A stretch of DNA of 64,000 bases from Streptomyces sp. CC0208 (GTDB lineage Bacteria > Actinomycetota > Actinomycetes > Streptomycetales > Streptomycetaceae). The stretch is from positions 6,820,001-6,884,000 of the forward strand of contig NZ_CP031969.1 in the NCBI RefSeq assembly GCF_003443735.1, in the 5' to 3' direction. Of the stretch, positions 15,650 through 23,275 are shown piece after piece. The stretch's first letter is position 1, and each line of letters opens with the position of its first letter. A model generated the notes under the pieces. It saw only the letters and a list, made by a program, of their open reading frames with translations, was not told where the DNA came from and made no database searches. Position numbers and translations under genes: made by a program.

Positions 15650-17382
15650 CGGACCGAGAGCGGATGCGGCCGGAGGACCTGCGGAGCCATCAGTGGTACG
15701 GCACGGAGGGCCAGTTGCGCACCTGGTCGCACAACGCCCGGATGCGTCAGCTCGGTTACGAGGCCGAGGAGTACCGGGGCCGCCCGGTGATCGCCGTCCT
15801 CAACACCTGGTCCGACATCAACCCCTGCCATGTCCATCTGCGCGAGCGCGCCGAGGCGGTCAAGCGGGGAGTGTGGCAGGCAGGCGGCTTCCCGCTGGAG
15901 TTCCCGGTCGCCACCCTCTCGGAGACCTATCAGAAGCCCACCCCGATGCTCTACCGCAACCTGCTCGCGATGGAGACGGAGGAGCTGCTGCGGTCGTATC
16001 CGATCGACGCGGCGGTGCTGCTCGGCGGCTGCGACAAGTCGACGCCGGCGCTGCTCATGGGTGCGACCTCGGCCGATGTCACCTCGCTCTTCGTGCCCGC
16101 GGGACCGATGCTGCCGGGGCACTGGCGCGGCGAGACCCTCGGGTCCGGCACCGACATGTGGAAGTACTGGGACGAGCACCGCGCCGGCAACCTGACGGAC
16201 TGTGAACTGCGGGATCTCCAGGGCGGGTTGGCGCGTTCGCCGGGCCACTGCATGACCATGGGGACCGCGTCCACGATGACCGCGGCGGCGGAGACCCTCG
16301 GCATGACCCTGCCGGGCGCCTCCTCGATCCCGGCCGTCGACTCCGCGCACGAGCGGATGGCCGCGGCCTCCGGGCGGCGCGCGGTGGAGCTCGCCTGGAC
16401 CGGACTCAGGCCGTCCGAGATCCTCACCCGCGAGGCCTTCGAGGACGCCGTCACCACGGTGCTCGGACTCGGCGGTTCCACCAACGCGGTCATCCACCTG
16501 ATCGCGATGGCCGGCCGGGCGGGCATCAGGCTCACCCTGGACGACTTCGACCGCATCGCCCGCACGGTTCCGGTGCTGGCGAACGTACGGCCCGGCGGAC
16601 AGACGTACCTCATGGAGGACTTCCACTTCGCCGGCGGCCTGCCCGCCTTCCTCTCCAGGATCACCGACCTGCTCCACCTGGACCGGCCGACCGTGAACGG
16701 CACCCTGGGCGAGCAGTTGGAGGGTGCGGTCGTCCACAACGACGACGTCATCCGCACCCGCGACAACCCGGTCGCGAGCGAGGGCGGGGTCGCCGTCCTG
16801 CGCGGCAACCTCTGCCCGGACGGCGCCGTCATCAAGCACATCTCCGCCGAACCGCACCTGCTCAAGCACACCGGGCCCGCGGTCGTCTTCGACGACTACA
16901 AGTCCATGCAACGCACCATCAACGACCCGGAGTCGAACATCACCGCGGACAGCGTGCTGGTGCTGCGCAACGCCGGGCCCAAGGGTGGGCCGGGCATGCC
17001 CGAGTACGGCATGCTCCCCATCCCCGACCACCTGCTCAAGCAGGGCGTACGCGACATGGTCCGCATCTCCGACGCCCGTATGAGCGGCACGAGCTACGGC
17101 ACGTGCGTGCTGCACGTGGCACCCGAGTCGTACGTCGGCGGCCCGCTGGCCCTCGTACGGACGGGGGACAGCATCACCCTCGACGTCGAGGCGCGTTACC
17201 TCCGACTCAACGTGGACGATGAAGAGTTGGAGCGCCGACGCGCGGAGTGGACGCCACCGCCCACCCGCTACGAGCGCGGCTACGGCGCCTTGTACAACGA
17301 CCAGATCACCCAGGCGAACACCGGCTGCGACTTCGAGTTCCTGGCCGGGCAGGGCAAGGTCCCAGATCCGTATGCAGGGTGA
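15646..17382 (+). CDS. IlvD/Edd-family sugar-acid dehydratase, probable L-arabinonate type
   Basis: 578 residues, iron-sulphur dehydratase converting a sugar acid to its 2-keto-3-deoxy derivative. Cluster-binding Cys61 (NPCHVH), Cys129 (GGCDKSTPA) and Cys202 (PGHCMTMGTAST) are present, as is the C-terminal SDARMSGTSYGT signature. Length and the LNTWSDINPC start region fit the sugar-acid branch (L-arabonate, D-xylonate or D-galactonate dehydratases) rather than the branched-chain enzyme IlvD. ATG 15646 overlaps the preceding stop. With GH43 arabinan-degrading enzymes nearby, L-arabinonate is the favoured substrate, but this is inferred. Confidence 0.87.
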   Translation: MTDRERMRPEDLRSHQWYGTEGQLRTWSHNARMRQLGYEAEEYRGRPVIAVLNTWSDINPCHVHLRERAEAVKRGVWQAGGFPLEFPVATLSETYQKPTPMLYRNLLAMETEELLRSYPIDAAVLLGGCDKSTPALLMGATSADVTSLFVPAGPMLPGHWRGETLGSGTDMWKYWDEHRAGNLTDCELRDLQGGLARSPGHCMTMGTASTMTAAAETLGMTLPGASSIPAVDSAHERMAAASGRRAVELAWTGLRPSEILTREAFEDAVTTVLGLGGSTNAVIHLIAMAGRAGIRLTLDDFDRIARTVPVLANVRPGGQTYLMEDFHFAGGLPAFLSRITDLLHLDRPTVNGTLGEQLEGAVVHNDDVIRTRDNPVASEGGVAVLRGNLCPDGAVIKHISAEPHLLKHTGPAVVFDDYKSMQRTINDPESNITADSVLVLRNAGPKGGPGMPEYGMLPIPDHLLKQGVRDMVRISDARMSGTSYGTCVLHVAPESYVGGPLALVRTGDSITLDVEARYLRLNVDDEELERRRAEWTPPPTRYERGYGALYNDQITQANTGCDFEFLAGQGKVPDPYAG

Positions 17383-17396
17383 CTGGTCCCACCTTT

Positions 17397-17425
17397 AGGG
17401 GCGCGGGGAACTGCGCAACCAGCCA
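17397..17425 (-). repeat. Dispersed repeat copy, minus orientation
   Basis: Copy of the eight-member repeat, read AGGGGCGCGGGGAACTGCGC then AACC on the plus strand (one change, A for G, from the consensus), 15 bp after the dehydratase stop codon and upstream of the ABC permease operon. Confidence 0.85.
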
Positions 17426-17475
17426 CAACGCACCCGCACCCGCCACGCAACAGCAAGTGCACCCATGCACAGCGA

Positions 17476-17487
17476 GTAAGCGCTTTC
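17476..17487. promoter_or_regulatory. LacI-type operator candidate before the ABC/pectin operon
   Basis: GTAAGCGCTTTC, core palindrome AAGCGCTT, centred about 30 bp upstream of the ATG of the first permease gene. It fits the form GNAAGCGCTTNC, shared with 23295-23306, and resembles operators of LacI-family sugar repressors. No LacI gene is in this window. Confidence 0.5.
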
Positions 17488-17511
17488 CGCACCGAGAACG
17501 GAGCCCCTGTC

Positions 17512-18447
17512 ATGGCCCAAGCCGCAGCCGTGGCGAAACCGCCCGCGCCACCCCGGCGGCGCCGTGCCTCCGCCACGCCGCGCAGGCTGCCGTACCTGCT
17601 GATCGCGCCGGCGGCCCTGCTGATGCTGGGCTTCATCGCCTACCCGGTGATCAGCGTCTTCTACTACAGCCTCCAGAACTACAACCCCACCAAGCCATGG
17701 CGGAACGGCTACGCGGGCTTCGACAACTTCGTCCATATCTTCACCGAGGACCCGCAGTTCTGGGACACGCTGACCTTCAGCGCCAAGTGGGTCTTCGTCG
17801 AGGTCGGACTCCAGCTGCTGTTCGGCCTGGCGCTCGCGCTGATCGTCAACCAGACCTTCGTGGGGCGGGCGGTGGGCCGCGCGCTCGTCTTCTCCCCGTG
17901 GGCCGTCTCCGGCGTGCTGACCTCCGCGATCTGGGTGCTGCTCTACAACTCCCAGACCGGCGTCACCCGTTACCTCGCCGACATGGGCATCGGCTCCTAC
18001 GGCACCAGCTGGCTGTCGGACACCTCCACCGTCTTCTCGGCGGCGGTCGTCGCCGACCTGTGGCGCGGTGTCCCCTTCTTCGCGATCCTCATCCTCGCCG
18101 ACCTCCAGTCCGTCTCGAAGGACCTGTACGAGGCCGCCGAGGTCGACGGGGCCAGCACCATCAAGCAGTTCTGGCACATCACGCTGCCCCACCTCAAGGA
18201 CGCGATCATCCTGTCCACACTGCTGCGCGCGGTGTGGGAGTTCAACAACGTCGACCTGCTCTACACCCTGACCGGCGGCGGCCCCGCGGGGGAGACGACC
18301 ACCCTCCCGCTCTACATCGCCAACACCAGCGTCGACGCCCACAACTTCGGCTACGCGTCCGCCCTGACCACGGTCGCGTTCGTGATCCTGCTCTTCTGCT
18401 CGATGGTGTATCTGCGGCTGAGCAAGTTCGGAGGCGGTTCCAAGTGA
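17512..18447 (+). CDS. Carbohydrate ABC transporter permease (MalF type), pectin operon
   Basis: 311 residues, about six spans after a basic, proline-rich N-terminus. The EAA loop is YEAAEVDGASTIKQFWHITL at about residues 204-223. It heads the long plus-strand pectin run; its binding protein is encoded about 7 kb further down at 25312. A GTGA overlap couples it to the next permease. Import of oligogalacturonides or rhamnogalacturonan/arabinan oligomers is inferred from the enzymes encoded in the same run. No ATPase is encoded nearby. Confidence 0.93.
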   Translation: MAQAAAVAKPPAPPRRRRASATPRRLPYLLIAPAALLMLGFIAYPVISVFYYSLQNYNPTKPWRNGYAGFDNFVHIFTEDPQFWDTLTFSAKWVFVEVGLQLLFGLALALIVNQTFVGRAVGRALVFSPWAVSGVLTSAIWVLLYNSQTGVTRYLADMGIGSYGTSWLSDTSTVFSAAVVADLWRGVPFFAILILADLQSVSKDLYEAAEVDGASTIKQFWHITLPHLKDAIILSTLLRAVWEFNNVDLLYTLTGGGPAGETTTLPLYIANTSVDAHNFGYASALTTVAFVILLFCSMVYLRLSKFGGGSK

Positions 18448-19340
18448 TCACCAAGGAGGCCACGGAGGTCGCGCCCGCGCCCGTGCACGAGAGCCCCGAA
18501 CCGCCCCGGTCGGTGAAGCGCCGCCGCGCCTGGGACGAGGTCCCGCGCTGGCACATCTACCTGCCGCTGTCGATCTACCTCGTCTTCACCCTCATCCCCT
18601 TCTACTGGATCCTCCTCTTCGCGCTGCGCCCGGCCGGCTCGACCTCGCTCGTGCCCTGGCCGATCACCTTCGACCACTTCGAGAAGGTGTGGACGGAACG
18701 TGCCTTCGGCACCTACTTCGAGAACAGCGTGTACGTCGGCCTCGCCACCCTGGTGATGACGACCCTCGTCGCGCTGGCCGGCGGCTATGCCCTCGCCCGG
18801 TTCGACTTCAAGGTCAAGAACGCGTTCATGCTGGCGCTGCTGTGCTCGCAGTTCGTGCCGGGCGCGCTGCTGCTGGTGCCGTTGTTCGAGATCTTCGCCG
18901 AGCTGAAGATGATCAACTCGCTGGGCAGTGTCATCATCGCCGAGACGGTCTTCCAGCTGCCGCTGTCGATGATCCTGATCAGCAACTTCATCAAGAACGT
19001 GCCGTACTCCCTGGAGGAGGCGGCCTGGGTCGACGGCTGCAACCGGCTGACAGCCTTCAGGATCGTCGTCCTGCCCCTCCTGCGCCCCGGCCTGATCGCC
19101 GTCGGTTCCTTCGCCTTCGTGCACTCCTGGAACCACTTCCTGTTCGCCCTGATGTTCCTCAACAACCAGGACAAGCAGACGATCCCGGTCGGCCTCAACA
19201 CCCTGATGAGCGCCGACAGCGTCGACCTCGGCGCACTGGCCGCCGGCGGCATCATCGCGGCGGTGCCCGTGGTGATCGTGTTCGCCTTCATCCAGAAGTG
19301 GCTGATCACGGGCTTCAGCGCGGGGGCGGTGAAGGGATGA
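18444..19340 (+). CDS. Carbohydrate ABC transporter permease (MalG type), pectin operon
   Basis: 298 residues. GTG 18444 overlaps the stop of the previous permease and defines the start; a longer open frame upstream is the shadow of that gene. Six spans follow a 40-residue cytoplasmic N-terminus. The EAA loop reads LEEAAWVDGCNRLTAFRIVV. The stop overlaps the ATG of the small ORF that follows. Confidence 0.93.
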   Translation: MITKEATEVAPAPVHESPEPPRSVKRRRAWDEVPRWHIYLPLSIYLVFTLIPFYWILLFALRPAGSTSLVPWPITFDHFEKVWTERAFGTYFENSVYVGLATLVMTTLVALAGGYALARFDFKVKNAFMLALLCSQFVPGALLLVPLFEIFAELKMINSLGSVIIAETVFQLPLSMILISNFIKNVPYSLEEAAWVDGCNRLTAFRIVVLPLLRPGLIAVGSFAFVHSWNHFLFALMFLNNQDKQTIPVGLNTLMSADSVDLGALAAGGIIAAVPVVIVFAFIQKWLITGFSAGAVKG

Positions 19341-19696
19341 CATTCCGTCGGATCGCGGTGGGGGGCTTGGTGCTGGGCCTGGTGGGTGTCGTCGTCCGGT
19401 GCGAGGGGCGAGCCGTGGGCCGTGCCCTCCTGACGAGGAGCGACGCCAGGGTGTCCGAGACGCCGGGTGCGGCGGTCATCGACCGGGCGCGGTATCCCGC
19501 CGAAGGCGACGACCACCGCTACTCCCTCGGCGTCTCCACCGAGTCCGCGATCCACGCCGAGGACAGCGCCCTCCACACCTCCCGTCACCTCACGGCGGAC
19601 GTCGGCCGGACGCCTACCCTGCACACAAAGATCGACAGCGCCGAGGCGTCCGACCGAGAGGTGGCGCGCGGCGCGGGCGCAGGGAGGATGCCATGA
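19337..19696 (+). CDS. Small unrecognised protein with N-terminal hydrophobic segment
   Basis: 119 residues, no family recognised. Its ATG overlaps the upstream permease stop and its TGA overlaps the next gene's ATG, so it is translationally coupled on both sides. Third codon positions are strongly G/C, supporting real coding. Residues about 5-20 (RIAVGGLVLGLVGVVV) form one membrane or signal segment; the remainder is hydrophilic, without cysteines apart from one near residue 22, and rich in Asp, Glu, His and Arg. It could be a transporter accessory subunit or a remnant of a larger gene. Confidence 0.6.
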   Translation: MTFRRIAVGGLVLGLVGVVVRCEGRAVGRALLTRSDARVSETPGAAVIDRARYPAEGDDHRYSLGVSTESAIHAEDSALHTSRHLTADVGRTPTLHTKIDSAEASDREVARGAGAGRMP

Positions 19697-20883
19697 ACAC
19701 CGTGGACACCATGAACACCGACAACACCCCGGGCACCGTGGACATCGTCCTGGCGGGCGCGCGCGGGCACGGCCACTGGCACCTGGAGAACATCCGCCGA
19801 CTGCAGGACAAGGGAATCGTACGACTGGCGGGGATCTGCGAGCTGACCCCGTTGACCGGCGACGAGATCCCCGAAGGCCTGGGCACACCCGAGCAGTCCG
19901 CCGACTTCGGCGCGCTCCTCGACTCCACGGGCGCCCGGATCGCGGTGATCTGCACCCCGATCCCGACGCACACGGACCTTGCGCTCCAAGCGGCACGGCG
20001 GGGCGTGCACATCCTGCTGGAGAAGCCCCCGGCGCCGTCGTACGCCGAGTTCCGCCGGATGGCCGACGGGGTCGCCGCGACCGGGGTCGCCTGCCAGATC
20101 GGCTTCCAGTCGCTGGGCTCGCACGCCGTGCCCGCGATCCGTGAGCTGGTCGAGGAGGGGGCGATCGGCGAGGTGACCGGGATCGGCGGGGCCGGTGCCT
20201 GGGCGCGCGCGGAGGCGTACTACCGGCGGGCGCCCTGGGCGGGCAAGCGGCGGATGAACGGCGTCGACGTGATCGACGGCGTGCTGACCAACCCCCTCGC
20301 GCACGCCGTCGCCACCGCGCTCGCGCTGAACGGCACCACCCGCGCCGAGCACGTCACCCGCATCGAGACCGAGCTGCAACGCGCCAACGACATCGAGTCC
20401 GACGACACCTCCTGCGTCCGCCTCACCACCGCGAACGGCATCCCGGTAGTCGTCGCCGCGACCCTGTGCGCCGAGGACCCCGACGAGCCGTACGTCGTCG
20501 TGCACGGCAGCCACGGCCGGATCACCTACTGGTACAAGCAGGACCGCGTGCTGCTCCAGCAGGCCGGCCACGGTCCCGAGGAGTACGAGTACGGCCGCAC
20601 CGACCTGCTGGAGAACCTGGTCGACCACGTCACCGACGGCGACGAGCTCCTGGTCGTCCCCGAGGTGACCGGCGCCTTCATGAAGGTCGTCGAGGCGATC
20701 CGGCTGGCCCCGGACCCGGCTCCGCTCCCGGCCACGGCCTGGCGCCTGCTGCCCGACGAGGAGCGCCGGGTCGTCCCCGGCATCGACGGACTCGTCGCGG
20801 CCGCCGCCGACAACCTCGCCCTCTACTCCGAGCTGGGCGCCGACTGGGCCCGGCCACACGTCGCGAACGAGGTGAGCACATGA
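19693..20883 (+). CDS. Gfo/Idh/MocA family oxidoreductase
   Basis: 396 residues, NAD(P)-dependent sugar dehydrogenase family. The N-terminal Rossmann fold starts at about residue 17 (VLAGARGHGHWHLEN), and the conserved EKP motif (ILLEKPPAPS) is at about residue 115. It has no signal peptide and acts in the cytoplasm. GGGAGG precedes ATG 19693. Overlaps on both ends place it in the ABC-importer operon, together with a PmoA-like protein, a pairing often seen in Streptomyces sugar loci. The substrate is presumably a product of pectin side chains. Confidence 0.9.
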   Translation: MNTVDTMNTDNTPGTVDIVLAGARGHGHWHLENIRRLQDKGIVRLAGICELTPLTGDEIPEGLGTPEQSADFGALLDSTGARIAVICTPIPTHTDLALQAARRGVHILLEKPPAPSYAEFRRMADGVAATGVACQIGFQSLGSHAVPAIRELVEEGAIGEVTGIGGAGAWARAEAYYRRAPWAGKRRMNGVDVIDGVLTNPLAHAVATALALNGTTRAEHVTRIETELQRANDIESDDTSCVRLTTANGIPVVVAATLCAEDPDEPYVVVHGSHGRITYWYKQDRVLLQQAGHGPEEYEYGRTDLLENLVDHVTDGDELLVVPEVTGAFMKVVEAIRLAPDPAPLPATAWRLLPDEERRVVPGIDGLVAAAADNLALYSELGADWARPHVANEVST

Positions 20884-21725
20884 CGACCCCCGATTCGCCG
20901 GTCCTGCGTGTCGCGGGCCGCCCGGTCAGCCGCTACGTCACCCGGCCCGAGCTGCCCGCCCGGCTCTCCCCGCGCCCCTATCTGCACCCCGTCACCACCC
21001 TGGCCGGCACGGCTGTCACCGAACTCGGCCCCGCCGACCACATCCACCACCTCGGCGTCGGTGTAGCCGTTCCCGACGTCGAGGGGTACAACTTCTGGGG
21101 CGGGCGCACCTACGTGCGCGACCAGGGCCCGACCGAGCTCGACAACCACGGTGCCCAGCGCCACCACTCCTTCCAGCTCCGGGACCCGGACGGCTTCGTG
21201 GAGGAGCTGCGCTGGGTCGCCTCGGGGGCGGAGCTGCTGCGCGAACGCCGCACGGTCGCGGCCACCGAACTGACCGGCTCCGCCTGGGCGTTGGACTTCA
21301 CCTTCTCCCTCACCAACGTCACCCGGGAAGCCCTGTCGATCGGCAGCCCGGCCACCAACGGCCGCCCGGGCGCGGCCTACGGCGGCTTCTTCTGGCGGGC
21401 CCGCAAGGAACAGGACGCGCCGGACGTCTTCACCGTCGACCGCGAGGGCGAGGCCGCGATCCACGGCACCCGGGCCGACTGGGTCGCCCTCTCCGGGGCC
21501 GGCTGGACCCTCGTCTTCGCCGGCGCCACCGACCGGACCCGCCGTGACCCGTGGTTCGTGCGCGCCGACGAGTACCCGGGAGTGGGCTCCTCGCTCGCCC
21601 ACGACGCGAGGCTGCCGGTCCCGGCCGGCGAGACGGTCGTACGGCGGATCGTCACCGTCGTCGCCGACGGGCGCCTGTCCCGGCTCGAAGTGGCGGCCCT
21701 GGTACGGAAGGCGGTCAGCCAGTGA
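20880..21725 (+). CDS. PmoA/DUF6807 family protein
   Basis: 281 residues. Sequence features HHLGVGVAVPDVEGYNFWGG, RHHSFQL and a C-terminal FFWRARK segment match the family named after methane oxygenase PmoA but found widely in sugar-catabolic clusters; the biochemical role is not established. No signal peptide. It overlaps the upstream dehydrogenase stop (ATGA) and the downstream GH43 start (GTGA). A role in processing an imported oligosaccharide or as a partner of the oxidoreductase is inferred from context only. Confidence 0.82.
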   Translation: MTTPDSPVLRVAGRPVSRYVTRPELPARLSPRPYLHPVTTLAGTAVTELGPADHIHHLGVGVAVPDVEGYNFWGGRTYVRDQGPTELDNHGAQRHHSFQLRDPDGFVEELRWVASGAELLRERRTVAATELTGSAWALDFTFSLTNVTREALSIGSPATNGRPGAAYGGFFWRARKEQDAPDVFTVDREGEAAIHGTRADWVALSGAGWTLVFAGATDRTRRDPWFVRADEYPGVGSSLAHDARLPVPAGETVVRRIVTVVADGRLSRLEVAALVRKAVSQ

Positions 21726-23242
21726 CACACCCGAGCCCGTCGACGACGTACACGAACCCCGTCCTGAACGCCGACTGGTCCGACCCCGATGTCGTCCGCG
21801 TCGGTGACGACTTCTACCTCACCGCCTCCAGCTTCGGCCGCGTCCCCGGCCTGCCGCTGCTGCACTCCCGCGACCTCGTCAACTGGACTTTGATCGGCCA
21901 CGCCCTCGAACGCCTGCAACCGGCGGGGGAGTTCACCAGGCCCCGGCACGACTGCGGGGTCTGGGCACCGTCTCTCCGGTACCACGACGAACGGTTCTGG
22001 ATCTTCTGGGGCGACCCGGACCAGGGCATCTTCCAGATCAACGCCCCTGGGATCAGGGGCCCTTGGAGCAGCCCGCACCTTCTCAAGTCCGGCAAGGGTC
22101 TGATCGACCCGTGCCCCCTGTGGGACGAGGAGAGCGGCGAGGCCTACCTGGTGCACGCCTGGGCCAAGTCCCGCTCGGGCGTCAAGAACCGCCTCACCGG
22201 GCACCGGATGGACCTCGACGGCCGCGAACTCCTCGACGAGGGCAAGGTGATCGTCGACGGCGACCGGATACCGGGCTGGTTCACTCTCGAAGGCCCCAAG
22301 CTGTACCAGCACGACGGCTGGTTCTGGATCTTCGCTCCCGCCGGGGGAGTGGAGACCGGCTGGCAGGGCGCCTTCCGCTCGCGCGGGTTCTTCGGCCCCT
22401 ACGAGGAGAGGGTCGTCCTGGAGCAGCAGGACACCGACGTCAACGGCCCGCACCAGGGCGGCTGGGTGCGCACCCCGTCCGGCCAGGACTGGTTCCTGCA
22501 CTTCCAGCAGAAGGGCGCCTACGGCAGGGTCGTCCACCTCCAGCCGATGCGCTGGGGCGAGGACGGCTGGCCGGTGCTCGGCCACGAGGGCGCCCCCGTC
22601 GCCGTGCACGAGAAGCCTGATCTGCCGCCGCAGCCGGAGGCCGCGCCCGCCACCGACGACGACTTCCCCGGCGGACGCTTCGGCCGCCAGTGGCAGTGGA
22701 CCGCCAATCCGCGGCCCGGTTGGGCCACCCACCACTCCGGGGACGGACTACGGCTCACCTGCGTCCGCTCGGCCGACGCGCACGACCTGCGCAAACTGCC
22801 GAACGTCCTCACCCAGCGGCTGCCCGGCACGCCCTCGGCGGTCGAGGTGGAGCTGCGACTGCACAGTGCGGAACCGGGGGCGCGGGCCGGTCTCGCGGTG
22901 CTCGGGGACGCCTTCAGCTGGATCGGGCTCCAGCGGGGGGCCGACGGCACGGTGCACCTCGTACACCGGTTCGCGGAGGGCGTCGCCGAACAGGAACGGG
23001 ACGCCGAGCGACCGCGACCCGCTCCCGCCGAAAAGGTACGGCTGCGGATCGAGATCGGCGCGGGCGCGCGCTGCCGCTTCTTCCACGACCTCGGCGACGG
23101 CCCGCAGCCCTCCGGACCCGTCTTCGCCGCCACCCCCTGGCGCTGGGTCGGAGCCCTGCTCGGACTGTTCGCGCTCGCGCCCGTCGGAGGAGGACACGCC
23201 GGGGCGGCAACCTTCTCGCACTTCAGGATCGACCACCTGTAA
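21722..23242 (+). CDS. Cytoplasmic glycoside hydrolase family 43 protein
   Basis: 506 residues. GH43 five-bladed propeller at about 1-310: the base Asp lies in NADWSDPDVVRVGDDFYL, the middle Asp in GKGLIDPCPLWDE, and the acid Glu in WFTLEGPKLYQHDGW. Residues about 330-506 form a beta-sandwich of the GH43 C-terminal type. Family activities are beta-xylosidase, alpha-L-arabinofuranosidase and galactan side-chain hydrolase. There is no signal peptide, so it would act on imported oligosaccharides. GTG 21722 overlaps the upstream stop. In a pectin locus, arabinofuranosidase or galactosidase activity is more likely than xylosidase. Confidence 0.9.
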   Translation: MTHPSPSTTYTNPVLNADWSDPDVVRVGDDFYLTASSFGRVPGLPLLHSRDLVNWTLIGHALERLQPAGEFTRPRHDCGVWAPSLRYHDERFWIFWGDPDQGIFQINAPGIRGPWSSPHLLKSGKGLIDPCPLWDEESGEAYLVHAWAKSRSGVKNRLTGHRMDLDGRELLDEGKVIVDGDRIPGWFTLEGPKLYQHDGWFWIFAPAGGVETGWQGAFRSRGFFGPYEERVVLEQQDTDVNGPHQGGWVRTPSGQDWFLHFQQKGAYGRVVHLQPMRWGEDGWPVLGHEGAPVAVHEKPDLPPQPEAAPATDDDFPGGRFGRQWQWTANPRPGWATHHSGDGLRLTCVRSADAHDLRKLPNVLTQRLPGTPSAVEVELRLHSAEPGARAGLAVLGDAFSWIGLQRGADGTVHLVHRFAEGVAEQERDAERPRPAPAEKVRLRIEIGAGARCRFFHDLGDGPQPSGPVFAATPWRWVGALLGLFALAPVGGGHAGAATFSHFRIDHL

Positions 23243-23275
23243 CGCACCGAACCCGTACGCCTGTTGGGAGCCGCA

